Shown: positions 30,574-42,978 of the stretch, one piece after another
Layout of the letters: every line of letters begins with the position of its first letter
Numbering within the stretch: position 1 is the first letter of the stretch
Assembly: GCA_964017185.1 (NCBI GenBank)
Contig: OZ024879.1
Coordinates: 30,228,956 to 30,292,955 of the forward strand
DNA: 64,000 nucleotides
DNA from: Rugalucina vietnamica
Lineage: Eukaryota; Mollusca; Bivalvia; Lucinida; Lucinidae
Reading direction: 5' to 3'
The notes under the pieces: model-generated
Database searches by the model: none
Told to the model about the DNA's origin: nothing
What the model saw: only the letters and a program-made list of their open reading frames with translations
Made by a program: the position numbers and the translations under genes

Positions 30574-31411
30574 TATAGACATTTTTCAAGTTTTCATAAT
30601 TATTGATACTGTACATTTGGATTTTTGCGTGTCTTTTTTTCATATATTCTCTGTTTCATAATTATTGGCTATTTAAGGAATTTGCAAGATGGTTCACGTG
30701 CATTGTTAAATCCTTATAAAAGTTTTGTTAGCAAGAATGCGCGATGCATCAAATTCCCAAACATATTAAGCAAACGTTGATTTCCGGTGAACATTTCTAA
30801 CTTAACTGTAAATGGAACATTATCAGTGATCAACCAAGAATTATTGTGGCCTCATGAAATCAATTAAATTTCTTTACTGACCATTCAAAGATCGTTCTGC
30901 TTATTTCATGTTTTCTGTTTACCATTCAAAGATCGTTCTGCTATGGCTTAGTTCATGTTTTCTGTTTACCATTCAAAGGAAAATCATTCATCAGGAAAAT
31001 ACGAGTATGTTCACAAAATGGAGTTTGCAGGGTCAAGTGGTGCACATGGATGTTTAAGTTTTCATGATTTACACATGGATTTCATGTTTTCATGATTTTT
31101 GTATATCTGAAGAATCTTTGTGCAGATGTTAACCCAGCTTCACATATTGCGTAGTTACATGCTTAAGAAATTTAAGTTGGTAATTACATATAAATTGGGT
31201 TGCAAGTGGTGCACATGGATTTCAAGTTTCATTATTTCGTAAAAGCTTGGTATAAGATACAAGTCTTTAATTGCCAGCACATTTTAAGACCATAAGAATA
31301 ACACAATATCAGTAGAAAATTTAGGATGTTTCTATCGAGGATTCTAAGCAGCCTGTGGATGAAGACAGGCTGTACATAAATATGCTATAAAGAAGTGAAA
31401 AGGGACTGTTG
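30574..31411. other. intron with a short tandem duplication
   Basis: 30881-30985 repeats ACCATTCAAAGATCGTTCTG with TTCATGTTTTCTGTTT two and a half times. Otherwise unremarkable and non-coding. Confidence 0.5.
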
Positions 31412-32075
31412 CTATCCACTTTTTAGGGCCGCCACACGGCACAACACCAGCTGCAGTAATGGCAAATAAAAATAATTGTTACTGAGATCCTTTGGAAGCA
31501 GTAAAACATTCAAAGCTAGAAGATGGGCCATATTGTACAATTTCGGGTAATGAACCTTCATCAGTGAATAAAAATACCGCCACACGGCACAACACCAGCT
31601 GCAGTAATAGCAAATAAAAATAATTGTTAGATCCTTTGGAAGCAGTAAAACATTGAAAGCGATAAGATGGGCCATATTGTACAATTTCGGGTAATGAACC
31701 TTCGTCAGTGACCCTTTACAAAACTGGCAGCGAAAGCCAGACATTTTTGCTGCAATTTCAAAAATTTACATCGGTGTAGTCTAAATCAAAGACTTGTATT
31801 CCCAAAGGGGCCAAAAATCAAAATACTGTTAAGAAGATGATTCTTAACGTACAATATATTTGAAACACTCCAAATATATTCACTGATCCCAAAGGATCAA
31901 AAGAAAAATATAATCTGCACTATGACCCTTTACAAAACTGACCGGGAAAACCAAACATTTTTGCTGCAATTTCAAGAAGTTACATCAGTGTAGTATAAAT
32001 CAAAGACTCATATTCCCAAAGGGGCCAAATAAAGAAAATACTAAATGTTAAGAAGATGAATCGCCTCTATATTTT
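31412..32075. repeat. D repeat, internally duplicated copy
   Basis: Contains GCCGCCACACGGCACAACAC twice (31428 and 31579), AGATCCTTTGGAAGCAGTAA twice, and ACCCTTTACAAAACTG twice with a following block repeated. D copies recur at 33225, 44460 (reverse), 52510 and 54522. Ends in ATAAAAATAA tails, suggesting a retroposon. Confidence 0.7.
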
Positions 32076-32149
32076 GGATATAAAAAGAAAATAATAATAC
32101 CCCTGCAAACCCCAGTTTTATATATTTCACGGACATGTTTTCATGATGT
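32076..32149 (-). mobile_element. family A right-end fragment
   Basis: ATACCCCTGCAAACCCCAG, then TTTCACGGACATGTTTTCATG. Confidence 0.65.
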
Positions 32150-32817
32150 ATAGTAATAAGCTATGCACCTTATGTTTTTCGTTTTAATCCTTTTTGTCAC
32201 TTTCTTATTTAGTTACATGCCCCGATGTTGTTTTCGAGGTTTAAAAATAAATCTTTAAACCAATGTCATAAATTGTTATTTGGTTGATTTTGAAGTGATA
32301 TTTTAATCAATGTTGTAAAGTTCCGGTAACTGTCTATACACCTTCTTTCAGAAACTGTCATTTACAAAAATTCACTTTTCTGAAACACTTCAAGAAAAAT
32401 ATGACCATGTCACCTGTTTACATTCTAAGAATCTTAAAAAGTGACGCATTTTTAAATCAATCAAGAAATAATAGTTTTATGTAAACAATTAATTTTGGAT
32501 AGGGCTTTTTCGATTGTGAAAATGAAAGCAAGGGAAGTAATTATGTTTCTGGAAAAAAAATCTAAATTAATTGTTTCATTTAAAATGCACCAAGCCGAAA
32601 CAAAATTATGTAGTTAACATAGCTGAGCTCCAAAATCATTTCACAGATTTGCTAAATTTTCAATTTAAAGGTGTTTGGATGACCTACCTTGCACAAGCAA
32701 AATTACTATTCAAAATAATTTTAGGCATAAATGTGTTTGTGAACCGATTCTCAATATTATTTGCCTCACTTTTTAAGACTTTTGGAATGCAAAGGGATGA
32801 CAATTCAAAAATATTTT
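32150..32817. other. intron, no gene seen
   Basis: A 95-codon frame at 32571-32858 runs into the next family A element and has no domain. Treated as chance. Confidence 0.4.
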
Positions 32818-33095
32818 CATTTCGAAAACTTGCCCATGCAATATACAGAGAGTTTTAAGGATTTGAAAAATGAAAATTTTCAGCTGAAAAAAATGATATT
32901 TTTCTTATTTTTGCTCAAAACATAGATTGTGGGTACACGTTAGAACCGCATCGGCGAGGCGGTTCTAACGAGTACCCACAATCTAGGTTTTGGAGCAAAA
33001 ATAAGAAAAATAGGTTTACCCCTGCATACCCCAGTTTTGCTATACAAAAGTGGGGTTCAAGGGGGTATACATTACACGGACATGTTTTCATGATG
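32818..33095 (-). mobile_element. family A fold-back element, full length
   Basis: CATTTCGAAAACTTGCCCAT start, GAACCGCATCGGCGAGGCGG centre, CACGGACATGTTTTCATGATG end. Confidence 0.88.
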
Positions 33096-33224
33096 GAGGT
33101 TTAAGAAAAAGGGGATTTCGAGAAAGGCAGTTTCTGCAAGATGTTGTAAGTACAGTAGTCTTTGTTCTGCCTATAACAGTTAAAATCATGCATTAGATTA
33201 TAGTGACTAAATAAAATATAAAAG

Positions 33225-33574
33225 CTTGATCCTTTGGAAGCAGTGAAAACGTTCAAAGGGAGGTAGTATGGGCCATATTGCGCAATTTCGGGTACTGAAC
33301 CCTCATCAGTGACCCTTTATAAACCGGCGCTGATAGCCAGATAAATATACTGCAATTTCAAAAATTTACGTTAGTCTAAATCAAAGACGCATGCCTAAAC
33401 GTGGTCAAGTAACTGAAACAATGTTTAGAAGATGGCTCTAAAAGTACAATTTTTAGAACTCTGAATATTCTAACTGATCTCAAAGGACCTAAAGAAATAA
33501 TATAATCTGCACTATGGATGATGTACGGGGAGACTTTTTAGGGCCGCCACACGGCACAACACCAGCTGCAGTAA
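33225..33574. repeat. D repeat, interrupted at its 3' end
   Basis: TTGATCCTTTGGAAGCAGTG to CACCAGCTGCAGTAA. The missing end (TAATAGC...) resumes at 38013, on the far side of the 4.4-kb element. Confidence 0.8.
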
Positions 33575-36500
33575 TGGTCCATGAGCCAATACCGTAAATT
33601 TTGGGGGTCGGTACCATCTGGCCTGAACAAATCCCCTTATGATTTTCATGTAGGACTATGTTTGTAGACTTGTAAAACATCGGGGGGACTTGCATTGCTG
33701 GTAGCTTTAATGGTGAAACGAAACGTTATTTACGATACCCCATAATTTAAAAACACGTCATTTTAACACAAAAAACGGTAGGGAATAGTCTTCTAGCTAT
33801 CCATATCCCCCTTTCCTTCCCAAGGGAAATTTCTAAACTATTATTCTCTAAAAGTACATTGAAAAAGCTATCAAATCCTGTTCTCTGCCATCTGAAAATC
33901 GAGGCGTTTGCGTTTTACGCTATGTTTTATTAAATTACTCTAAATATTCAATTTTTGCGTCAATAATGGGGGTACACATAGAAAATTGAAAATATCTCAA
34001 TTTTTTTTTTATCTTAGACCATTGAACTTTGTCTCATTCTAAAGCTAAGACATATCCCTTTTATCCTATGATAAGTAATGGAAATTATCTCACTTGCATA
34101 TTCATGAATTTTCATTAAAACATTAAAATGAAAAAGTTAAAAATCAATTATCCCATAAACACTTATTTCAGACCTAAACTATCATTGTGGCTCATTGTTA
34201 TCACAATTATTCTATATGACAAATTTGTTGATGCCATGGGCCTAAATGAAAATCATCTCATTTGCATTTTCATGAATATTAATGAAAATGACGAAAATCA
34301 GGATTTACAAAGGGAAAATAATTATATTGCCATTTGAAGGGTTTAGTTTGGGTTAATGGATGTAATTTGAACCCTTAGAACAAATGCTCAAGGGTGCCAG
34401 TTTGGTCAGAGGGTCACTTTAATGCCCATTTGTGTCACCTAAAATCACAGAGTGTTCAACACCACCCCTAATAAGCGCAGATAGTAAGGTGGTACACCTA
34501 TATTACCACATGTATCTTGGCTACTGATAGACCTAGAAAGCAGAAATAGGTATAAAATGATTGCTTTTGCAATGCTATATAACTATGTAATAAGATATTA
34601 TTACAAATGTATCAAACTGACTTCCTTGTGTTCGAATATTAATGAAAACTTTATGTATTCGTATTAGACTAAAATCACAGAAAATGGAGAATACCAGCAC
34701 AGTTGTTTATATCTCAGCAACCAAAAGCTCTAAAGAGCTTGAATTGGTATCAAATGATTGTTATGACAATTCTCTATAACCATGCAATAAGATATATAAA
34801 CAAGCTGGCTATTTTAATGCTCAAATATTAAAAAGAACTTCAGATATTAGAGAAAAATAACAGATAAACGAAGGGGAAAAATCAACGAAATTCTGATTTC
34901 TCACCAACCAAAAACTGCAAAGACTTGAAATTTGTATTAAATTATTGTTATGATAATGTTCTATATTAATGTGAAAAAATACAGAATGATTTTGACCTTC
35001 TTGGTGTTCAAATATTGATGAGAACTTTCAACTTTAGAGACAAATCATACACCAATGTAGGGGGTATACCTACAGAAACGTTTATAGCTCAGCAGCCAAA
35101 AGCCATAGAGAGCTGAAGTTTGTAACAAATCATTGCTATGATAACATTCTAAAACCACATAATAAGATACATTAATAGTCAGACTTTTGTGCTGTTCAAA
35201 TATTGAGGAAACTTTAAATATTAGAGAAAAATCACAGAAAATGGAGGGGGTATACGTATGGAAACGTGTATTTCTCAGGAACCAAAAGTCATAAAGGACA
35301 GAAATTGGTATCAAATGATTGCTATAACAATATTCTATAGTTATACAATTAAATATATCAATAAGCTGACTCTCTTTTAGCGCAAATACTGAAGAGAACT
35401 TCAGATATAGGAGAAAAATCACTGGCAAACGAAGGGGGTATACAAATAAAACTGCTGATATCTCATTGACTAAAAGCTCTAGAGAGTTAAAATTAGAATC
35501 AAATAATTGTTAGAAATATGCTCTATAATCATAAGATAAGAAACATAATTAACTTGACTTTCTCATTGTTGGAATATACATGTAGATGATAACTTTAAAT
35601 ATTAGATAAAAATCTAAGAAAAATATAGGGGGTATACCAAAGGAAACGTACATATCTCAGCAACCAAAAGTCCTAGATAGCTGAAATTGGCATCAAATGA
35701 TTTCTATGACAATATTCTATAAACATATAAAGGGAATATTAATAAAATGACTTTCTTGTTTCTCGAATATTTAAGAGAACTTAAGCTATAGAAGAAAAAA
35801 AACATTTGCAAACAAAGAGGGTATACCAATAAAACTGCTGATACATGTATATCAGTGACAAAAAGCTCTAGAGAGCTAAAATTGGTATCAAATAATTGCT
35901 AGAATACTGTTCTATAATCATAAGATAAAAACATGAATAATTTGACTTTCTCATTGTTGGAATATAGATGAAAACTTTAAATATTAGATAAAAATCTCAG
36001 AAAAATATAGGGGGTATACCAACGGAATTGTATATTTCTCAACAACCAAAAGTCCTAGACATCTGAAATTGGTATCAAATGATTGCTATGACAATATTCT
36101 ATAACCATGTAAAGGGTATATGAACATAATATGTTTTTTGTTTCTCGAATATTTAAGAGAACTTAAGCTATAGGAGAAAAACATTGGCAAACGAAGGGGG
36201 TGTACCAAGAAAACTGCTAATATCTCAGGGACCAAAAGATCTAGAGAGCTTAAATTGGTATCAAATGATTGCTAGAATAACTTTCTTAAATCATGTGATA
36301 AAGCATAAATAATTTGACTTTCTCATTGATGAAATAGTGATGAGAACTTTGAATATAAGATAAAAGATCTCCGAAAAATATATGGGGTATACCAACGAAA
36401 ACGTATATATCTCAATAACCAAAAGTTCTAGAGACTGAAAATGCTATAATATGACTGCTTTGACAATATTCTATAACCATGTAACAAGTATATAAACAAG

Positions 36501-38012
36501 CTGACTTTCTTGTTGCTCAAATATTTAAAAGAACTTAAGATATAAGAGAAAAATCACTGGCAAATGAAGGGGGTATACCAATAAAAATATCTCATCGACA
36601 AAAAGCCCTAGAAAGCTGAAATTGGTATCAAATGATTGCTAAAATTGTGCTTTAAAACCACTTGGTAAGTCACTTAAACAATCTGACTTACTTTTTTGAA
36701 TATTGATAAAAACTTTAAATATTAGAGAAAAATCACAGAAAAGTGGAGGGGGTATACCACCAAAAAACTTAATACGTCAGCAGTCAAAAGATGGCTTAAA
36801 TTGGTATGAAATGATTGCAATGGTAATGTTCTATAATCATAAGATAAGATTTATGAAAAATTAGACTTTCTTAGTGTTTGAATATTGATGAAAACTTAAA
36901 ACATTAGATGAAAAATCACAGAAATGTATAGGGGGTATACCAAAGGAAACATATATATCTTAACAACCAAAAGTCCTAGAGAGCTGAAATTGGTATCAAA
37001 TAATTGATATGACAATATTCTATGACCATGTAAAAGGTATATATAGCAAGCTGACGTTTTTGCTGCTCAAAGAAAACTTATGATATAGGAGAAAAATCAC
37101 TGGCAAAGAAGGGGGTATATCAATAAAACTGCTGATATCTCAGTTACCAAAGGCTATACAGAGCTGAAATTGTTATAAAATGATTGCTATGACAATATTC
37201 TATAACCATGCAACAAGTATATAAACAAGCTGACTTTCTTGTTTCTCAAATATTTAAAAGAACTTAAGATATAAGAGAAAAATCACTTGCAAATGAAGGG
37301 GGTATACCAATAAAACTGCTACTATCTCAATGACAGACAGTATAGAAAGCTGAAATTGGTATCAAATGATTGCTAAGATAATGTTCTAAAATCACGTGGT
37401 AAGACACACAAACAACCTGACTTACTTTTTTCGAATATTGATAAAAACTATAAATATTAGAGAAAAATCACAGAAAAAAAGTGGAGGGGGTATACCACAA
37501 AAAAATCTTTATAACTCGGCAACCAAAAGTTATAGAGAGCCGAAATTGGTATCAAATGATTGCTATGGTATTGCTATATAATCATAGGATAAGATTTATG
37601 AAAAACTAGGCGTTCTTAGTGTTGAATATTGATGAGAACTTAAAATATTAGATAAAAATGACAGAAAAATAGAGGGGGTATACCAACAGAAACGTTTATA
37701 TCTCAGCAGCCAAAAGTCCTAGAGAGCTAAAATTGGTATCAAATGATTGATATGACAATAACTGATAGCCATGTTATATAATAAGACATATGAACAAGCT
37801 GACTATCTTGTTCATAAAATTGAAGAAAACTTAAGATATAAGAGAAAAAAAGGGGGTATATTAGAATAAACTCGAAGATTTTAACCATAAAGCTACCACC
37901 TAGAAAGGTCCCCCCGATTTTATCTAATTCTATTCATGCCAAAATTGTCAAAAAGGGCGGGGGGATCTGTTCAGGTCAGGTGGTACCGACATCTTAAATA
38001 GCTCATGGACCA
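33575..38012. mobile_element. Harbinger-like non-autonomous element, 4.4 kb, satellite-bearing
   Basis: Terminal inverted repeats begin TGGTCCATGAGC at 33575 and end GCTCATGGACCA at 38012. GGTACCATCTGGCCTGAACA and its complement lie further in. The flanks show a three-base TAA duplication inside a D repeat whose uninterrupted form elsewhere is GCAGTAATAGC. A TAA/TTA duplication is the habit of PIF/Harbinger transposons. There is no transposase. Most of the interior is a satellite. Confidence 0.75.
34480..37870. repeat. satellite, about 188-bp unit, about 18 copies
   Basis: The landmark GGGGGTATACC recurs at about 35061, 35246, 35433, 35626, 35816, 36008, 36195, 36383, 36567, 36747, 36930, 37110, 37297, 37484 and 37673. 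Each unit also has CTCAGC(A)ACCAAAAG, AATTGGTATCAAATGATTGC and GAGAAAAATCAC. Units are diverged, so this is an old array. Confidence 0.9.
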
Positions 38013-38153
38013 TAATAGCTTGCAATGATTATATAAATGGGCGATTATTATTTACACATTTCAACTTGCTTTGAAGTGTGTGTGTGAAGGTCAAATGCGA
38101 AATTCATAAGTAACTTATTTGCATTATATTATGTTGTTCTTCATATTTTTCAG

Positions 38154-38362
38154 ATATATACCCAAATACCCTTGGGCAAGGAGTGAAGAAAAATATATGC
38201 CGGTTCTGTCAGAAAGCATGCCCAACTCCATCAAAGTTGATTGTACATGAGCGAATTCATACAGGAGAGAAACCTTTCAGTTGTGAAATTTGTGGGAAAT
38301 CTTTTGCCAGAAAGGAAAGTTTGACATCTCACCAACTGGTTCACATGAACTTCAAGATTTGA
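38154..38362 (+). CDS. ZE10: alternative terminal exon, two C2H2 fingers
   Basis: The acceptor TCATATTTTTCAG ends at 38153. The exon opens AT in phase 1 and reads IYPNTLGQGVKKN. Finger 1 is C-R-F-C-Q-K-A-C-P-T-P-S (helix TPSKLIV). Its conserved core Phe is Cys, which may weaken the fold. Finger 2 (RKESLTS) is canonical after HTGEKPFS. The tail MNFKI ends in TGA at 38360. No start codon precedes the fingers. Closest to ZE4. Confidence 0.84.
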
Positions 38363-38404
38363 TATTCTTTTGCCATATTCACAGATTTGTGACAAACTAC
38401 TATT

Positions 38405-38675
38405 GAACTTTCTAAATTAATTAACTTCCTGTCTTACTGCTATCAAATCTCATGTTATAAGATACTGTGAGACAGTGTATGAAACTTCAAATAAAAATTG
38501 GTTTTGGTCAATAAAAAATTCTGGTGAGGTGCTCAATAAATTGAAGTGTAGAGGGTTCCGTGCGACGAGCTTGTCCACATATGATTTTTCTACTCTGTAT
38601 ACAACTTTATCACATAATCTAATTAAAGAAAAACTTCTGGATTTGATAGAGTGGACCTTCAAAACTTTAGAGTAG
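38405..38675 (+). pseudogene. RT retroelement, 5' piece
   Basis: Reads reverse-transcriptase palm sequence (STYDFSTLYTTLSHNLIKEK) up to IEWTFKTLE and TAG. The continuation of the same protein resumes at about 39757. No upstream part is present, so the copy is 5'-truncated as well as interrupted. Confidence 0.7.
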
Positions 38676-39756
38676 TAATTAAATTGTTGCACTTTAATCC
38701 AATGTTTTAAAGGACGTCTTCGTTTTGATTTTGTGTCCAACAATGACATGAAATAAAGACGGCACATAGAATAACACTGTTAATCCCCAAATTTATTTTT
38801 CTAATTATCCTAAATCAAAGAAAATGTCGGCTGGCAAAGAACATATAAAACATTTTGAATTTGCATGCATGTATATTTTAAGTTCTGAGACTGTGTTGAT
38901 ATGTCAATGTTATTCCAAAATGGATATGCAAGTGCCGCCCGTTCCAAATCAGCCTAAGACTTTTCGTTTCCCACAACGTACATTCGGTGTGAAAAATCCC
39001 AGAAAAAAGAAGTTTCCAACCTTCTTGGTTTGACGAGTTGAAAGATCTCGCGTTTTGTCATTTTTGTATGTTGGCTTATAGGGACGGAAAGTTAAACAGC
39101 CTGAATCTAGACAAAGCTTACATCACAAATGGTTTTTCCAACTGGAAAGATGCGTGTGCTTCGTTCAGAAAACATGAGTCTTCGAATTGCCATAAAGAGT
39201 CAGTGCTTAAGGTAGAGACTTTGCCCAGAACCTGCGGGGACATTGGTGAAAAACTGTCAAAGCAACACGCTGATGAGAAAAGTGACAATCGCAACTGCCT
39301 GAGAAAGATTCTATCCAGTATTCGGTTTCTTGCGCGTCAGGGAATATCTTTACGTGGTGACGGTGATGAGAGTGATGGGAATTACATTCAGATTCTGAAG
39401 GTTCGCGGTGGAGATGATTCACATATTCTAGAGTGGTTAAAACGCAAGAACGATAAATACACTTGTGCTGACTCTCAAAATGAAATCACCGATGATAATT
39501 CTTCCTCTTTTAATTGCCTGATTTCGGTCGTTTTTGTCAACAAAAACGAACAAAATTTGGACCCACAAACGCATTCAGATCGCGTTTAAAAGCACCAATT
39601 TATCAAAATTTTCTCGGGGGAGACCCCCCGAAACCCCCTTACCAGAGGGGGGTATCCCCCTTCTCGTGCTCGCCCCCCGCTCGTGCCTTCGGCACTAGAA
39701 CATGTCTTCCGCCGGACCACTTTTTAAATCGTGGCGACGGCCCTTTTAAAGGGCAT
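38676..39756 (+). mobile_element. hAT/ZMYM1-like fragment nested in the RT element
   Basis: 38920-39010 reads PKTFRFPQRTFGVKNPR and, after a one-base shift, WFDELKDLAFCHFC. The main open frame (39038-39589) has the TTF-type zinc finger pattern (C-x2-C, then FSNWKDA and FRKHESSNCHKES). This N-terminal layout is known from ZMYM1-like proteins and hAT transposase relatives. The transposase-like body is missing. A GC-rich coda (39600-39680) with AGACCCCCCGAAACCCCC follows. Confidence 0.65.
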
Positions 39757-41400
39757 TAAAAAACTATGGTTCACTTTATTTGGCATGTAATGACAGAAAG
39801 GCTTTTTTCACATCCTCTGACCAAAGTCGGTATACACTTTGGTCATGTCAGAATGTGTGCGACGCCTTATCCTATCTCCTGGATAATATTTATATTAGAT
39901 TTGGGACCAGGTTATACAGACAAATTGTTGGAATTCCGATGGGTACAAATTGCGCACCTCTCGTAGCTGATTTATTTTTATACTGCTACGAAAGAGATTT
40001 CATGGATTCTCTTAACCATGATAATCAAGCTGATGTTATCGAGGCTTTTAATTCCACTTCTAGGTACCTCGATGACCTTTTGAACATTGACAACCCTTAT
40101 TTTGAAGGTATGGTCAATCAAATTTATCCATCTGAACTACAGTTGAACAAAGCCAATATCTCGGATACCGAAGCCCCCTTTTTAGATCTACATCTTTCTG
40201 TTGCAAATGGATTTGTTTCTTCTAAAATTTATGATAAGCGCGATGACTTTGATTTTGATATTGTAAATTTTCCGTTTTTGGATGGTGACGTTCCTCGTCG
40301 TGCTTCTTATGGTGTTTACATTTCGCAACTTATTAGGTTTGCTAGAGTCTGCAATCATGTTACAGACTTCAACGCTCGAAATAAATCTTTAACGGCCAAA
40401 CTTCTCCAACAGGGCTATCGGTATCATAAACTTCGAAAAACCTTTTCTAAATTTTATCGTAGACACTATGAATTGATTTCCAAATATAATGTTGGGTTAA
40501 AGACGCTTTTAAGTGAGGGTCTTTCGGAACCAGAATTTTATGGTGACTTGGTTTACAAATTTAAGAAACTTATAGGAAGTAAAGATTTTTCTTTTCAGTT
40601 TAGAAAAATCATAACACGTTACAGACGTATAGGTTATAACTTGAATGTTATGCGACAGTCTGCATGCTTAGTTTTTAACCCAATCACGGTTGATAACTAT
40701 GCTGCCTTCTTTAATTGCACGCCGGTGGGTCGGGCGTCAGACTCTATGATGGCCCCGACTTAAAGCTATTCATTTTAGTTGGTTGGGGCCGGAGCTTCTT
40801 GTCTGTTGCTTGGCCCACCGGGGTCCAACTGATGTTTTTCTTTAGCTCCGGAGTTAGTAAGTTATTTGGCGCCCAGGGATCTCCATCGTCGGGCAGCTTA
40901 CTGAATCTGTGAGTCCTGGTTTTTGATTCATCAGGATGTTTATCATGATTTATTTGTTTGTTCTTGATGATTCATTTACTAGTTAGAGATTCACCACGAG
41001 GACCGAAGAACTAACTAAATGTTATGAACCACTGCAGAAGCTGAGGGTGAGGTTACGGCCGTGTAAAATCGATTTAAACCCGCCAGTAACTTTGTGTTAC
41101 TGATCGTTCCAAGTCGATACTTCTGTGGTGGTTCTTTTTGTTTTATGTCTTGGTGTTTAAAATATTTTTGTGCTGTTGGCGCCTTATGTATGTTTGCATA
41201 TTTTTAGTTAAGTTAAGGTAACTGAGTGGCCACCTATTGGGAAAATAGCTGCTCATTCGGCTTACGAAATGTTTTCATGGTATAAGTACCTGATTGTTAG
41301 TTTGGTTTTTTCCCACCTTGGTTTTTGGAGTGGGAGTCTTTTTCTGATTGCGCCTTTTCCTGATATTTGCCTACTTGTACTTTTTTTCCCATATGTTATT
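39757..41400 (+). mobile_element. RT retroelement (family C), main 3' part
   Basis: The open frame 39780-40763 has reverse-transcriptase motifs G-I-P-M-G-T-N-C-A-P and the catalytic box Y-L-D-D-L. It then reads YGVYISQLIRFARVCN and a basic C-terminal part ending SDSMMAPT. About 640 bases of 3' tail follow. The family could be Penelope-like or another non-LTR class; I cannot decide. Truncated copies lie at 12100 (-), 18846 (+) and 57525 (-). Confidence 0.8.
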
Positions 41401-41905
41401 AGTTGGACTAGTGCACTTTCAGTTGTAGGGGAATCAGGGTTGATGTTTATCTTTTATTTTGCTGCTTAATGAAATGCCTCTACGCAAAGAGAATAGGCTA
41501 GTATGGGACGCCACGTTCTGCAGCATCACACCTTGGTTATACTGTTTGCCTGTGTCCAATAAATGCCACATGAGTCTGAATTCCTGAGTGGGCCCCCGCC
41601 CATTAGGGCCTAAAGAAATAGATGGGCTGCTTGTGTCTCCAGGCAAAGCTTCTTTTCTAACGACTGACCATCTGATTACTGGTTATCCGCTCAGGTCTGA
41701 GCTTTCCCAGGAAAAGTGGTTTCAAGTCAAACCTTCCATACCTATAAGCCTTTTTGGCTTGGTTGGATGGATATTTCAAGCACTTGTTGGATGCCATGGC
41801 GTCCTCATTTTGGGTAAAAGTCCATTAAAGTGGAGGCAACGTCCCGACATGATCGTGGCTGTTGACTGGGACGTAAAGCATTTATTCAAACAAACAAACA
41901 AATTC
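41401..41905 (+). repeat. repeat cluster with a SINE tail
   Basis: GATGGGCTGCTTGTGTCTCC, AGGCAAAGCTTCTTTTCTAA recurs at 44620 and 59716. GTTGACTGGGACGTAAAGCA then a CAAACAAACAAACAAA run closes a SINE-like unit. GGGACGCCACGTTCTG recurs at 45014. Confidence 0.55.
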
Positions 41906-42327
41906 CTGTGTGTATACGTTGAGAAACATGCATGACGTAGTAGTTCAGTCATATGCCTTGTTAACCGTGGTCATGAGATTTAGCCTTGACGACTTTAACA
42001 TAATCTTCAAAATGACGCCACTTGAATGTTATTGGTTTAGTGATATGTACTATACAGACACATACACCATTTTTATAGGATGGTCTTTGTCAGTGATTGG
42101 AACAGTACCGTATCATTGCTTACTTTTGACCGGATTTCGTATTGAGGTTAAAGTATAGAATCAATTTGGACCAACTTATTGTCATATATAATAAAAATCC
42201 ACTATTTCTGTTATTGACAAACAAGCTAAATATGATTTTATTCCCATATAGCCAATTTTTATGATCATAAATATCCATTGCACAATGCAGTAGGTATATT
42301 AGAATGTTATAATATAATGACAAGAAA
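41906..42327. other. intron, nothing recognised
   Basis: AT-rich, no supported frame. Confidence 0.35.
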
Positions 42328-42400
42328 ATGCATACTGGAGAGAAGCTTTGTATTCCGAATTATTTGCCAGAAAACAGTACTGTAAAAATAGAGTGATTAT
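42328..42400 (+). pseudogene. decayed finger linker
   Basis: ATGCATACTGGAGAGAAGC is a clear HTGEK linker, followed by a frame-broken knuckle (TTTGCCAGAAAACAG resembles the ZE10 finger 2). Confidence 0.55.
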
Positions 42401-42497
42401 GATGAATGTGGTGTTTTTCGTTTTTGGAGGCAGAATTAGTTGTGTTCACCTACAGCTTGTTGTATTCAGAAGAATCTGATGCTATTGCGCATATAAT

Positions 42498-42732
42498 TGA
42501 GCCGCCACATGGGAAAACCAACAATCTGCATATGCGAAAACAAAGGCTCTGATCAGCTTCGCAGTAACTGCGAAGCTGATCAGCACCTTTGTTTTCGCTA
42601 CACGGATAGTACATTTCCTCTTCTTTTTAAATCCGGAATTTCAAGCTTCCAGCCTGCTTCTGTGACTGCACAGCCTGATTTATGTCGGACCTGTTCGGAA
42701 ACCTCATTGTTGGTTTTCTCACGAGACGGCTA
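42498..42732. mobile_element. family B element, full length
   Basis: TGAGCCGCCACATGGGAAAAC and TCTCACGAGACGGCTA ends. Perfect centre ATCAGCTTCGCAGTAACTGC, GAAGCTGATCAG. Confidence 0.88.
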
Positions 42733-42817
42733 AATTGTTAATAGATACATGAAGAGTAACTGTGGACAGTCTTTTTTCTGAACTTGCTTTCTGACTTAAA
42801 TGCTTTTCTTAAAACAG

Positions 42818-42932
42818 AAGAGGAACTGGAGAGGAATCTCAATGAAAGAAATGTGATTGATGAGATAATAAATCTCAGGGTTGCTAAAATTCCAGATATC
42901 ACACCTGGTTATGTTGAAAGTAATCATTATAC
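42818..42932 (+). other. possible extra exon upstream of ZE11
   Basis: TTTTCTTAAAACAG at 42804-42817 is a fair acceptor. What follows is open in the same phase 1 (aa-GAG...) and reads EELERNLNERNVIDEIINLR and on to ESNHYT, with a GTATGT donor at 42933. The phase at that donor does not match ZE11. It could be a lost or optional linker exon. Weak. Confidence 0.25.
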
Positions 42933-42978
42933 GTATGTATGTGTTTTATTTTTCTTCGAATTATCTTATTATTATTAG

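Noticed and set aside
34128-37581. Several 60-127-codon frames within the satellite
   Set aside because: They follow the satellite period, lack domains and lie on both strands.
39780-40763. RT frame as a host gene
   Set aside because: Truncated copies with the same 3' tail at three other places in the window show that it is a mobile element.
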